Assembly (NCBI RefSeq): GCF_001724605.1 | Contig: NZ_MEEX01000019.1 | Span: 35,608 to 99,607, forward strand | DNA: 64,000 nt | Reading direction: 5' to 3' | DNA from: Phenylobacterium sp. SCN 70-31 | GTDB lineage: Bacteria; Pseudomonadota; Alphaproteobacteria; Caulobacterales; Caulobacteraceae | Shown here: positions 9,884-17,731 of the stretch, one piece after another | Layout of the letters: each line of letters starts with the position of its first letter | Position numbering within the stretch: the first letter of the stretch is position 1 | Program-made: the position numbers and the translations under genes | The notes under the pieces: generated by a model | What the model was told of the DNA's origin: nothing | Seen by the model: the letters and a program-made list of their open reading frames with translations, nothing else | The model's database searches: none

Positions 9884-10512
9884 CGCCACCCCTCGGCGAA
9901 GGCGAACGCCTCATAGTCCGCGCGCGCCTCGCGGAACGCGTCGGCCCCGGCGGGCCGGCCGCCGAAGAACGTCTGCTCCACCGCTCCGGCCAGACGCGCG
10001 AACGCCGCCCGCGCCGCCGGCGGCAGGACCGAAAGGCCGGCGATATCGCGGCTGGTCAGGGCGGGGCGCACCACGCCGGGGCGGCGGCCCGCGAGATCGT
10101 CGATGGACCGGAACAGCAGGACGTGGATCGCCTCCTCGAACCGGCCGGCCTCGGCCAGGCGGTCGGCGTCCTCCAGCAGCGCCCGCGCCGCCGCGGCGTC
10201 GGGCCGCCAGTCGGCCACGTCACTCACCGTCGACCTTCGGCGGAACCAGGACTCCGGCGCGAATTCCCGCGCGACCAGATAGACGATGAACAGGACCCCG
10301 GCCGCCACGCCGGCCCAGAACACCACGACCATCACGGGCGCGATGACCTCCAGGAATTCGGCCAGGCCCTTCAGCCAGGGCGGCGGCTTCGGCGCCGGCG
10401 GCGCGCCCTTGAAATCGAACTGGATCCCCGGCGTTTCCAGCAGGGCGCGATGGGCGGCGGCGAGTTTCGCCTCCGCGGCCCGACCGCCGTCCGCCGCCAC
10501 ATCGCCTTGCAC
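9880..10512 (-). CDS. DUF4129 domain-containing membrane protein, first gene of the MoxR operon
   Basis: Protein of 210 residues with one clear membrane helix (VIAPVMVVVFWAGVAAGVLF, about residues 53-72) preceded by a proline-rich short segment and followed by a cytosolic DUF4129 domain (residues about 95-205: LLEDADRLAEAGRFEEAIHVLLF, RDIAGLSVLPPAARAAF, VEQTFFGGRPAGADAFREAR). Start GTG at 10512 is preferred because of the G-rich stretch just upstream (10514-10521 on the opposite strand reading); an in-frame reading to 10641 adds residues of low-complexity composition. DUF4129 genes are regular companions of MoxR/DUF58. The start is the least certain point. Confidence 0.75.
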   Translation of the reverse strand: MQGDVAADGGRAAEAKLAAAHRALLETPGIQFDFKGAPPAPKPPPWLKGLAEFLEVIAPVMVVVFWAGVAAGVLFIVYLVAREFAPESWFRRRSTVSDVADWRPDAAAARALLEDADRLAEAGRFEEAIHVLLFRSIDDLAGRRPGVVRPALTSRDIAGLSVLPPAARAAFARLAGAVEQTFFGGRPAGADAFREARADYEAFAFAEGWR

Positions 10513-10679
10513 GCACGCCCCCCGGTTGCGACGCCAGCCTAGATCACCCACCGCCGTCCGCAAGCCGGGCCCGCCCCGGCAGAGTCCGGGGTCGTCCTGG
10601 CCCAAGCGTTTGGCCCCCCAGGCCCGGCGCAAGACCCGCAAACCTTGAACCGACCGCAGGTTCGGAGTTGGGTGGCCGG

Positions 10680-11705
10680 ATGAGTGATCTCCCGACCTTC
10701 GTCCAGGGCCTCCCCAAGGCCGAGTTGCACCTGCATATCGAGGGCAGTCTCGAGCCCGAACTGATGTTCGAGCTGGCCCGCCGCAACCGCCTCGACCTGC
10801 CCTTCCGCTCCGTGGAGGAGGTGCGCGCCGCCTACGCCTTCGGAAACCTCCAGGACTTCCTCGACATCTACTACCAGGGCGCCGGCGTGCTCAGGACCGA
10901 AGAGGACTTCAAGGATCTCGCCCTGGCCTACTTCCGCCGCGTCGCCGCCGACGGCTGCCGCCATGTAGAGCTGTTCTTCGACCCCCAGACGCATACGGAC
11001 CGCGGCATCCCCTTCGCCGTCGTCGCCGACGGCCTGCTGGCGGGAATGGCCGAGGCCGAGACGTCGCTGGGCGTCGGCTCGGGCCTCATCCTCTGCTACC
11101 TGCGCCACCTGGACGAGGACGCCGCCTTCGCCACCCTGCGCATGGCCGAGCCCTACCTGGACCGCATTCTGGGCGTGGGCCTGGATTCGTCCGAGGTGGG
11201 CCATCCCCCCTCCAAGTTCGCCCGCGTCTTCCGGGCCTCGCGCGAACGGGGCCTGAAGCTGGTGGCCCACGCCGGCGAGGAGGGGCCGCCGGAATATGTC
11301 TGGGAGGCGCTGGACGTCCTGGGCGTCGATCGCATCGACCACGGCAACCGCGCCCTGGAGGACCCGAAGCTGGTCGAACGCCTGGTGGCCGACGGCATGA
11401 CGCTCACCGTCTGCCCGCTCTCGAACCTCAAGCTGTGCGTGGTGGACGACCTGGCCGAACACCCCCTGAAGCGGATGCTGGGCCTGGGCCTGAAGGCGAC
11501 GCTGAACTCGGACGACCCGGCCTACTTCGGCGGCTACCTGGGCCGAAACTGGATCGCCACGGCCGACGCCCTGGGCCTGACGAAGGCGGAACTGGTCACG
11601 CTCGCGAAGAACAGTTTCACCGGCTCGTTCCTGCCGCCCGAAACCGTGCAGGCCCGCTTGGCCGAGATCGACGCCTACGCCTCGTCCAGCGCGTACTCGC
11701 AGTAG
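10680..11705 (+). CDS. Adenine deaminase, adenosine-deaminase superfamily (type 2)
   Basis: Zinc amidohydrolase of 341 residues that should convert adenine to hypoxanthine in purine salvage. Metal ligands and catalytic residues: AELHLHIEGSLEP near residue 15, AHAGEEGPPEY near 194, RIDHGNRALED near 218 and LNSDDPAYFGGY near 274. The segment VGLDSSEVGHPPSKFARVF is the hallmark of the bacterial adenine-deaminase branch (Pseudomonas PA0148 type), where true adenosine deaminases have a different loop, so adenine is the better substrate assignment; adenosine activity cannot be excluded. ATG at 10680 is preferred over TTG at 10668. An inverted repeat GAACC-N7-GGTTC (10647-10663) sits just before the gene. 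Its last 31 bases overlap the convergent acetyltransferase gene. Confidence 0.88.
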   Translation: MSDLPTFVQGLPKAELHLHIEGSLEPELMFELARRNRLDLPFRSVEEVRAAYAFGNLQDFLDIYYQGAGVLRTEEDFKDLALAYFRRVAADGCRHVELFFDPQTHTDRGIPFAVVADGLLAGMAEAETSLGVGSGLILCYLRHLDEDAAFATLRMAEPYLDRILGVGLDSSEVGHPPSKFARVFRASRERGLKLVAHAGEEGPPEYVWEALDVLGVDRIDHGNRALEDPKLVERLVADGMTLTVCPLSNLKLCVVDDLAEHPLKRMLGLGLKATLNSDDPAYFGGYLGRNWIATADALGLTKAELVTLAKNSFTGSFLPPETVQARLAEIDAYASSSAYSQ

Positions 11706-12103
11706 GCCACCGCCTGCATCTCGGCGCCGCGGCCGGCGTAGAGCGCGCGGGCGGGGTCGTTGTCGAGTTCGGTGGCCACCCAGGCGACGGCGCAGCCATT
11801 CGCACGGCCCCAGTCGGTGAGATCTTCCAGCAGGCGCGAGGCGATCCCTTCCCGCCGCCACGCCTCGGCGACGCCCAGGTTGTCGATGTAGAGCGCGGGC
11901 GGGGCGTCGGGCTGGCGCGTGATGACGCCCCGGGCCTGACCGATCACCACGCCGTCCGCCACCGCGCAGACCAGCAGGTGGCCCGGATCGGCGAGATAGG
12001 CCGCGAGGTGACGGGGGTCGATCTCATGGTCGAAGACGTCGGCCTCGACCCGGTTCAGCAGGCCCGCCCCGGCGGCGGTGATGCGCAGGATCCGAGCGTC
12101 CAT
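11675..12103 (-). CDS. GNAT family N-acetyltransferase
   Basis: Acetyl-CoA dependent acyltransferase of 142 residues, cytosolic. The acetyl-CoA binding motif A is at residues about 75-95 (LYIDNLGVAEAWRREGIASR, matching the Q/RxxGxG/A loop as RREGIA), followed by ALYAGRGAEMQAVAYCEYAL at the C terminus, which is the usual motif B region. The ATG at 12103 has AAGGTGG five bases upstream; a GTG nine bases earlier is possible. The substrate is unknown. The gene stands alone: convergent with the deaminase (31-base overlap) and divergent from the beta-helix gene. Confidence 0.85.
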   Translation of the reverse strand: MDARILRITAAGAGLLNRVEADVFDHEIDPRHLAAYLADPGHLLVCAVADGVVIGQARGVITRQPDAPPALYIDNLGVAEAWRREGIASRLLEDLTDWGRANGCAVAWVATELDNDPARALYAGRGAEMQAVAYCEYALDEA

Positions 12104-12189
12104 GGGCGCCACCTTAGGGCTTGCGCGCTCGAGTTGAACAGCGTCTCCTCAAACCTGAACGGCGCGTCACGATGCCGGGGAGGATCCTG

Positions 12190-13407
12190 ATGCCGAAGCT
12201 GATGCTGGCCCTGCTGGCCGCCACCGCGCTCACGGGCGCGGCCCACGCGAAGACCATTGCGGTGCCCCCCGGCCCCGACGCCCAGGAGCGGATCCAGACC
12301 GCCCTGCTGGATGCGAAGCCGGGCGACGTGGTCCAGATCGCCGCCGGCCGGTACGATCTGGTCGACGGCCTCTCGCTGGACGTGGACGACGTGACGGTGA
12401 AGGGCGCCGGCCCCGAGGCCACCATCCTGTCGTTCAAGGGCCAGAAGGGCGCGGGCGAGGGCCTGCTGGTCACCTCGGACCGCGTGACCATCCGGGACCT
12501 CGCCGTCGAGGACACACGGGGCGACGGACTGAAGTCCAAGGGCTCCGACCAGATCAGCTTCATCAACGTGCGCGTCGAATGGACAGGCGGGCCGAAGGAG
12601 ACCAACGGCGCCTATGGCGTCTATCCCGTCTCGTCCAGCAACGTGCTGATCGACCGCGCCGTGGTGCGGGGGGCTTCGGACGCCGGCATCTATGTGGGCC
12701 AGTCGAAGAACATCGTGGTCAAGCGCAGCCGCGCCGAGTTCAACGTGGCGGGCATCGAGATCGAGAACTCGATGAGCGCCGATGTCTTCGACAACGTGGC
12801 CACCCGCAACACCGGCGGCATCCTGGTGTTCGACCTGCCGAACCTGCCGGTCATGGGCGGCCACTCCACCCGCCTGTTCCGCAACCGTGTCGTGGACAAC
12901 GACACGCCCAACTTCGCGCCCGCCGGCAACATCGTGGCCGGCGTGCCGGTGGGCACGGGCGTGATGATCATGGCCAACCGGAACGTCCACGTCTTCGACA
13001 ACGAGATCGCCGGCAACCAGTCCACCGCGGTGATGCTGGTCAGCTACACTCAGAAGTTCGACGACAAGACCTACAACCCCCTCGCCCGGGACATCGTGGT
13101 CCGCGACAACCGGATCGGCCGCAACGGCTGGGACCCGAAGTTCGCGGGCGGCGACATCATCAAGGGGCTGTTGGGTCGCGACATCCCGCCGGTGATGTGG
13201 GACGGCGTCACCAGCCACCCGCAGAACAGCGACCCCGTGCGCATGCGCCTCACCGACGGTCCCGTGCTGAACCTGCGTCTGCCCGGTCCCGGCCAGGTGG
13301 ACAAGGCCAATCCGGACATGACGCCGAACGTCGCCATCGACGGCGCGGCCGTGGCCGAGCCGGCGCCGGTCGTCCTGCCCAAGGCGCAGGCCGACCTCGG
13401 GGCCTGA
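12190..13407 (+). CDS. Exported right-handed parallel beta-helix protein (TIGR03805-like)
   Basis: Secreted protein of 405 residues. A signal peptide is clear (MPKLMLALLAATALTGAAHA, cleavage after residue 20). The rest is a ladder of short beta-strand repeats with asparagine turns (SSNVLIDRAVVRGASDAGIY, SKNIVVKRSRAEFNVAGIEI, ANRNVHVFDNEIAGNQSTAV), typical of PbH1 beta-helix proteins such as polysaccharide lyases and epimerases. I see no catalytic signature that fixes an enzyme class. GGGGAGG at 12177-12183 supports the ATG at 12190 over earlier in-frame codons. It is followed after ten bases by a dihaem-motif protein; from memory this family regularly occurs as a gene pair with exactly such a partner (TIGR03805/TIGR03806), function unknown. 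Confidence 0.85.
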   Translation: MPKLMLALLAATALTGAAHAKTIAVPPGPDAQERIQTALLDAKPGDVVQIAAGRYDLVDGLSLDVDDVTVKGAGPEATILSFKGQKGAGEGLLVTSDRVTIRDLAVEDTRGDGLKSKGSDQISFINVRVEWTGGPKETNGAYGVYPVSSSNVLIDRAVVRGASDAGIYVGQSKNIVVKRSRAEFNVAGIEIENSMSADVFDNVATRNTGGILVFDLPNLPVMGGHSTRLFRNRVVDNDTPNFAPAGNIVAGVPVGTGVMIMANRNVHVFDNEIAGNQSTAVMLVSYTQKFDDKTYNPLARDIVVRDNRIGRNGWDPKFAGGDIIKGLLGRDIPPVMWDGVTSHPQNSDPVRMRLTDGPVLNLRLPGPGQVDKANPDMTPNVAIDGAAVAEPAPVVLPKAQADLGA

Positions 13408-13417
13408 GGCCGGCGCG

Positions 13418-14443
13418 GTGCGGTGGCTCGCGGCCCTCGCCGCCCTTCTCTGCCTGGGCGCCGCGCCGCCGCCAGGGCCTGTGGCGCTGGACGTCCTGCT
13501 GGCCGAGACGCCGGCGCCCAAGCTCTCGGACTACCGTCTGTTCACCGGCCCCGGCCAGGCCACGCCCAACGCCGGCCTGACCCCCTACGACCTGAACACT
13601 CCGCTGTTCAGCGACTACGCCGAAAAGCACCGCTTCCTCTACCTGCCGCCGGGCGCGAAGGTCCGGTATCGCGAGCACGGCGCATTCGAGTTCCCCATCG
13701 GCGCCGCGCTGGTGAAGACCTTCGGATATCCCGGCCGGCGTCTCGAGACCCGGCTCCTGATCCGCAAGACGGAGGGATGGACCGCGTTCGCCTATGTCTG
13801 GAACGACGATCAGACAGAGGCGGTGCTGCGGCGCGCCGGCGCCCGCCTGGAAGCCCGTTTCACCGATCCCCAGGGGCGTGCGCGAACGGTGGAGTGGGCG
13901 GTCCCCAACCAGAACCAGTGCAAGGAATGCCATCAGCTCGACAGGACGCTGGTTCCCATCGGTCCCAACGCCCGCAACCTCAACCGCGACTTCGCCTATG
14001 CTTCCGGGCCGCAGAACCAGCTCGCCCACTGGACGCGCGCGGGCCTGCTGGCCGGCGCGCCGCGGCCCGAGGCCGCGCCCCGCACCGCCCGCTGGGACGA
14101 TCCCGCCGCGCCCCTGGCCGACCGGGCGCGAGCCTATCTCGACGTCAATTGCGCGCACTGCCACAACCCGCGCGCCGTGGCCTCGAACTCGGGCCTGTAC
14201 CTCGACCTGGACGAGACCCGGCCGGCTGCGCTAGGCGTCGGCAAGGGGCCGGTGGCCGCGGGCCGGGGATCGGGCGGGCTGCGCGTCGGCATCGAACCCG
14301 GTCGGCCCCAGGCCTCGATCCTCGTCCACCGCATGACCTCCACCGAGCCCGGCGTGATGATGCCCGAACTGGGCCGCACGCTGACGCACGACGAGGGCCT
14401 GGCCCTGGTCCGCGCGTGGATCGCCGAGATGCCGCGGCCATGA
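13418..14443 (+). CDS. Exported protein with two CxxCH haem-binding motifs (HNE_0200 / TIGR03806-like)
   Basis: Protein of 341 residues with a short signal peptide (MRWLAALAALLCLGAAPPPG). Two c-type cytochrome motifs are present, CKECH near residue 168 and CAHCH near residue 245, each with a plausible distal methionine later (MTSTEPGVMMPELG near 308-321). The N-terminal half (FTGPGQATPNAGLTPYDLNT, PLFSDYAEKHRFLYLPPG) is the conserved domain of the HNE_0200 family. Start is GTG at 13418, with GAGG eight bases before it. It follows the beta-helix gene by ten bases and would be co-transcribed. Periplasmic or surface location and haem attachment are inferences; the function of the pair is unknown. 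Confidence 0.83.
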   Translation: MRWLAALAALLCLGAAPPPGPVALDVLLAETPAPKLSDYRLFTGPGQATPNAGLTPYDLNTPLFSDYAEKHRFLYLPPGAKVRYREHGAFEFPIGAALVKTFGYPGRRLETRLLIRKTEGWTAFAYVWNDDQTEAVLRRAGARLEARFTDPQGRARTVEWAVPNQNQCKECHQLDRTLVPIGPNARNLNRDFAYASGPQNQLAHWTRAGLLAGAPRPEAAPRTARWDDPAAPLADRARAYLDVNCAHCHNPRAVASNSGLYLDLDETRPAALGVGKGPVAAGRGSGGLRVGIEPGRPQASILVHRMTSTEPGVMMPELGRTLTHDEGLALVRAWIAEMPRP

Positions 14444-14538
14444 GGCCGCCGCGCTGATACGGCTTGCAGAAAGGCTGGTTTGCCGGCCGCTGCGGAAGCC
14501 CTCTATCCACATCCGACACCCCAGCCTGGAGCCCGACC

Positions 14539-15612
14539 TTGGCCGACCTGTTCTCGCCCCTGACCCTGGCCCACGGCCCGGCGCTCAAGAACCGCTTCAT
14601 GCTGGCGCCGCTGACGAACCTCCAGAGCCATCCCGACGGCGTGCTCTCTGACGACGAGTTCCGTTGGCTCACGCTGCGCGCCAAGGGCGGCTTCGGCCTC
14701 ACAATGACCTGCGCGGCCCACGTTCAGGCGGTGGGCCAGGGCTTCCCCGGCCAGCTCGGCATCTTCGGCGACCAGCACCTGCCGGGCCTCACCCGCCTGG
14801 CCGCCGCGATCAAGGGCCACGGCAGCGTCTCGTCCGTCCAGCTCCACCACGCCGGCAACCGCAGCCCCAAGGACCTCGTCGGCCAGCCCGTCTGTCCCTC
14901 GGACGATCCCGAGACCGGCGCCCGCGGCCTGTCGCTGGGCGAGGTGGAACAGCTCGTGGAGGATTTCGTCGCCGCCGCCGTCCGCGCCGATCAGGCCGGG
15001 TTCGACGGCGTCGAGATTCACGGGGCCCACGGCTATGTCCTGGCCCAGTTCCTGTCGCCCGAGATCAACCGCCGCGAAGACCGCTATGGGGGCTCAATCG
15101 AGAACCGCGCCCGGATCGTCTTCGAGATCATCGACGGCGTGCGCGCCCGCACCCGCCCCGACTTCCAGGTGGGCCTGCGCCTCTCGCCCGAGCGCTTCGG
15201 CCTGCGGCTGGCCGAGATCCGCGACACCGCCCAGGCCGTCCTCACGGACGGCCGGATCGACTACCTCGACATGTCGTTGTGGGACGTCTTCAAGGAACCG
15301 GTCGAGGAAGCGTTCAAGGGCCGGAGCCTGATGAGCTGGTTCACCGACCTCGACCGCGGGAACGTCCGGCTGGGCGTGGCCGGCAAGATCACCACCCCGG
15401 CCATAGCGGCGAAGATGCTGGACGACGGCGCCGACTACGTCCTGATCGGCCGCGCCGCCATCCTGCACCACGACTTCCCGGAACGCGCCCGCGACCCGAC
15501 CTTCACGCCGATCGCCCTACCCGTCACGGCCGAGCATCTGCAGAATGAGGGCCTTGGCCCCGCGTTTGTGACCTATATGGCCACCTGGCCCGGCTTTGTT
15601 CAGGCCGCGTGA
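14539..15612 (+). CDS. NADH:flavin oxidoreductase, old yellow enzyme family
   Basis: FMN-dependent TIM-barrel oxidoreductase of 357 residues, cytosolic. It opens LADLFSPLTLAHGPALKNRF, with MLAPLTNL for the first strand, the active-site SVQLHHAGN (His and Asn of the OYE family, near residue 110), GFDGVEIHGAHGYVLAQFLS near 155, and NRREDRYGGSIENRARI. The C-terminal phosphate-binding segment is DDGADYVLIGRAAILH. Reduction of an activated C=C bond is the expected chemistry; the substrate is unknown. The start is TTG at 14539 with TGGAGC seven bases upstream, giving the family-standard N terminus; an upstream in-frame extension to 14464 is unlike relatives. Its 3' end overlaps a small gene on the other strand. 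Confidence 0.88.
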   Translation: MADLFSPLTLAHGPALKNRFMLAPLTNLQSHPDGVLSDDEFRWLTLRAKGGFGLTMTCAAHVQAVGQGFPGQLGIFGDQHLPGLTRLAAAIKGHGSVSSVQLHHAGNRSPKDLVGQPVCPSDDPETGARGLSLGEVEQLVEDFVAAAVRADQAGFDGVEIHGAHGYVLAQFLSPEINRREDRYGGSIENRARIVFEIIDGVRARTRPDFQVGLRLSPERFGLRLAEIRDTAQAVLTDGRIDYLDMSLWDVFKEPVEEAFKGRSLMSWFTDLDRGNVRLGVAGKITTPAIAAKMLDDGADYVLIGRAAILHHDFPERARDPTFTPIALPVTAEHLQNEGLGPAFVTYMATWPGFVQAA

Positions 15613-15711
15613 CGTGCGGCGGGCCGCGACCAGGTCGGCCACCATCACGCCCGACAGGATCGTCGCATACGCCACGAAGGCGCACAGGATCACATAGGGT
15701 TCCGGCCACAT
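15517..15711 (-). CDS. Small single-pass membrane protein, unrecognised
   Basis: A 64-residue reading frame beginning MWPEPYVILCAFVAYATILS, with one hydrophobic segment (residues 5-28) followed by a basic, glycine-rich tail. What supports it as a gene is a strong ribosome binding site, GGGAGG, seven bases before the ATG, and the membrane-helix composition, which is not expected of a random antisense frame. Against it is the 96-base overlap with the 3' end of the oxidoreductase gene on the opposite strand. I do not recognise the family. A cluster of CTACG/CGTAG half-sites lies 58-83 bases upstream. Confidence 0.5.
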   Translation of the reverse strand: MWPEPYVILCAFVAYATILSGVMVADLVAARRTSRGLNKAGPGGHIGHKRGAKALILQMLGRDG

Positions 15712-15765
15712 CGCGGGTCCTCCCGACCTTGGCCGCAGGATGCCCGCGTCAGGCGTCCGAGGAAA

Positions 15766-15796
15766 TTTCGTAGCGACCCCTACGGGAAACTACGGA
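15766..15796. promoter_or_regulatory. Cluster of three CGTAG/CTACG half-sites
   Basis: Within 15712-15834, the gap between two minus-strand genes, three copies of the same pentamer occur: CGTAG at 15769-15773, CTACG at 15780-15784 and CTACG at 15790-15794. The first two form an inverted repeat inside TTTCGTAG...CTACGGGAAA, the last two a direct repeat with a 10-base period. Spacings of 10-11 bases place them on one face of the helix. A regulator binding site upstream of the small membrane protein gene is an inference. Confidence 0.35.
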
Positions 15797-15834
15797 GCCC
15801 GCAACACGAGCGTGCAGTGCGGCGCGCGGCGCCC

Positions 15835-16470
15835 TCAGCCCCGCGTCGCCTCCAGGCGCACCAGGACTGTCGATGTCCACCGCACGTCGCCACGTCCCAG
15901 GCGATCCTGGGCGGCGACGCTGCGGATCACGCGGAGACCGCTGTCGCCGGCCAGGCGCTCGAGTTCGCCTTCGGGGCAGGCCCACATCGGCCGGTCGGGA
16001 ACCGACGAGGGGTTGCGATGGCTGATGAGCAGAACCCCGTCGTCGGCGAGCAGCGCCGCCAGCGACCGCAGCGCCGGCGGTCGGTCGCCCGGCCGGACAT
16101 GCATCCACACGCCGCTGAGCAGGATGAGGTCGAACGTGCGATCAAGGGCGTGCGTCGCCGACAGACGCGGCAGGCGGTCGTCCAGCCAAAGGACGTCCGC
16201 CTCGGCGTGACGCGCCTGCGCCTCGGCGCGAAGTCCCGCGGCGGGTTCGACGGCCACCACCGCATAGCCCAGGCGGGCGAGCCACGCGGCGTCGCGGCCC
16301 GACCCCGCGCCCACGTCCAGCGCACGCCCGCCGGCCCGGGACCGGACGAGGTCCGCGACTACGGCATGCACCGCCTCGGCCTGTACGCTCTCGTAACGCA
16401 CCGCGATCTCGGCCGCCGCGGCGTCGTATCCCGCGATGGGATCGGCTTCCCGGTCATGGTCGGCGTCCAC
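15835..16470 (-). CDS. Class I SAM-dependent methyltransferase
   Basis: Methyltransferase of 211 residues. SAM-binding motif I is ALDVGAGSGRDAAWLARLGY near residues 50-69, motif II VVAVEPAAGL follows, and motif IV is FDLILLSGVWMHV near 113-125. The small size and the DRTFDLILLSGVWMHV region fit a small-molecule methyltransferase with no substrate-specific domain. It starts at ATG 16470, four bases downstream of the glcF stop, so it is probably the last gene of the glcDEF transcript; a link with glycolate metabolism is not known. Substrate unknown. Confidence 0.87.
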   Translation of the reverse strand: MDADHDREADPIAGYDAAAAEIAVRYESVQAEAVHAVVADLVRSRAGGRALDVGAGSGRDAAWLARLGYAVVAVEPAAGLRAEAQARHAEADVLWLDDRLPRLSATHALDRTFDLILLSGVWMHVRPGDRPPALRSLAALLADDGVLLISHRNPSSVPDRPMWACPEGELERLAGDSGLRVIRSVAAQDRLGRGDVRWTSTVLVRLEATRG

Positions 16471-16474
16471 GGCG

Positions 16475-17731
16475 TCAAGCCTCCCCCACGCCGTCCAGCG
16501 CCGCCGGGCGCGGGCCGCCGGTCGCCCAGTCCAGCAGTTCCACCGGATGCGCCATAGGCGTCTCGACCACGGGCGCGAGCTGGGTGATGCAGCCGATGTT
16601 GCCGGCCGCCACCACCGCGCCGCCCGCCGCGGCGATATGGGCCGCCTTGCGGTCGCGCAGACGGGTCGCCAGCTCGGGCTGAAGGATGTTGTAGACCCCC
16701 GCCGAGCCGCAGCAGAGATGCCCCTCGGCCACCGTGCGCACGTCGAAGCCCGCCTGCTTCAGCAACGCCAGCGGCGGAGCCTTGATCTGCTGGCCGTGCT
16801 GGAGCGAGCAGGCGGCATGGTACGTCACGGCCAGCCCCGTACCGGCCACGGGCGGCGGCAGACCCGCCTCGGCCACGAACTCCAGGATGTCCCGCGCGGC
16901 GACCGGACGGCCCGCCACCCGGCCGTACGCCTTCAGCATCGTGCCGCAGCCCGCGGCGGTCGTGACGACGGCCTCGATCTCTCCCAGCCTCTCCCAGGCT
17001 GCAAGGTTCGCCCGCGCCATGCGCCGCGCCTCGTCCGCCCGGCCCAGATGTTCCGAAAGCGCCCCGCAGCAGCCCTCGCCCGGCGCCTCGGCCACCGCAT
17101 AGCCCATGCGTTCCAGCAGCCGCGTCGCCGCGGCGCGGACCTGCGGCGCCATCGCCGCCTCGACGCACCCCTTCAGCAGAACCACCCGGCCGCGCCGCCC
17201 CTCGCCCCTCGCGGGCGGGACGACGGGCGCAGGCGCCGCAGCCGGCAGTAGCCGCAGCATCGCAGCCAGGGGCGCGAGGCCCAGGCGCGCCAGAACGGGC
17301 TCCAGCGGCCGCGCCAGCCGGCCCAGCCGGAGCGCCCAGGTCAGGCGGCGCGGATAGGGCAGCACGACCGCCAACAAGCCGCGCACGAACCGCTCGGGCC
17401 AAGGCCGGCGGTGGTGCGTCTCGATGTGCGCCCGAGCGTGGTCGATGAGCTGGGCGTAGTCCACGCCCGAAGGGCAGGTGGTGGTGCAGGCCAGGCACGA
17501 CAGGCAGCGGTCCACGTGCGTCACCGTTCCGGGCGACGGCGGGCCACCCGTCTCCAGCATGTCCCGGATCAGCTCGATCCGGCCCCGCGGACTATCGCGT
17601 TCGTCGCCCAGCAGGACGTAGGTGGGGCATGTGGCCGTGCAGAAGCCGCAGTGGACGCACTTGCGGATCGCGCCCGCGCTGGCGGCGACCTCGGGGTCGG
17701 CGAGCTGCTCGGGCGTGAAGGCGGTCCTCAT
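16475..17731 (-). CDS. glcF: Glycolate oxidase iron-sulfur subunit GlcF
   Basis: Iron-sulfur subunit of glycolate oxidase, 418 residues, which passes electrons from the flavin subunits to the membrane quinone pool. Two 4Fe-4S motifs are visible: CVHCGFCTATCP near residue 25 and CLSCLACTTTCP near 75. Two CCG domains follow (GEGCCGALSEH and GHLCCGSAGVYNILQPE), as in GlcF and heterodisulfide-reductase-type proteins. Length matches the E. coli protein. ATG at 17731 overlaps the glcE stop (ATGA). The presence of all three subunits in order D-E-F supports glycolate or a related 2-hydroxy acid as substrate. Confidence 0.94.
   Translation of the reverse strand: MRTAFTPEQLADPEVAASAGAIRKCVHCGFCTATCPTYVLLGDERDSPRGRIELIRDMLETGGPPSPGTVTHVDRCLSCLACTTTCPSGVDYAQLIDHARAHIETHHRRPWPERFVRGLLAVVLPYPRRLTWALRLGRLARPLEPVLARLGLAPLAAMLRLLPAAAPAPVVPPARGEGRRGRVVLLKGCVEAAMAPQVRAAATRLLERMGYAVAEAPGEGCCGALSEHLGRADEARRMARANLAAWERLGEIEAVVTTAAGCGTMLKAYGRVAGRPVAARDILEFVAEAGLPPPVAGTGLAVTYHAACSLQHGQQIKAPPLALLKQAGFDVRTVAEGHLCCGSAGVYNILQPELATRLRDRKAAHIAAAGGAVVAAGNIGCITQLAPVVETPMAHPVELLDWATGGPRPAALDGVGEA

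Noticed and set aside
15835-16557. Plus-strand frames opposite the methyltransferase and glcF
   Set aside because: No family motifs, Arg/Pro-rich composition, no ribosome binding sites; the minus-strand frames carry SAM and iron-sulfur motifs.
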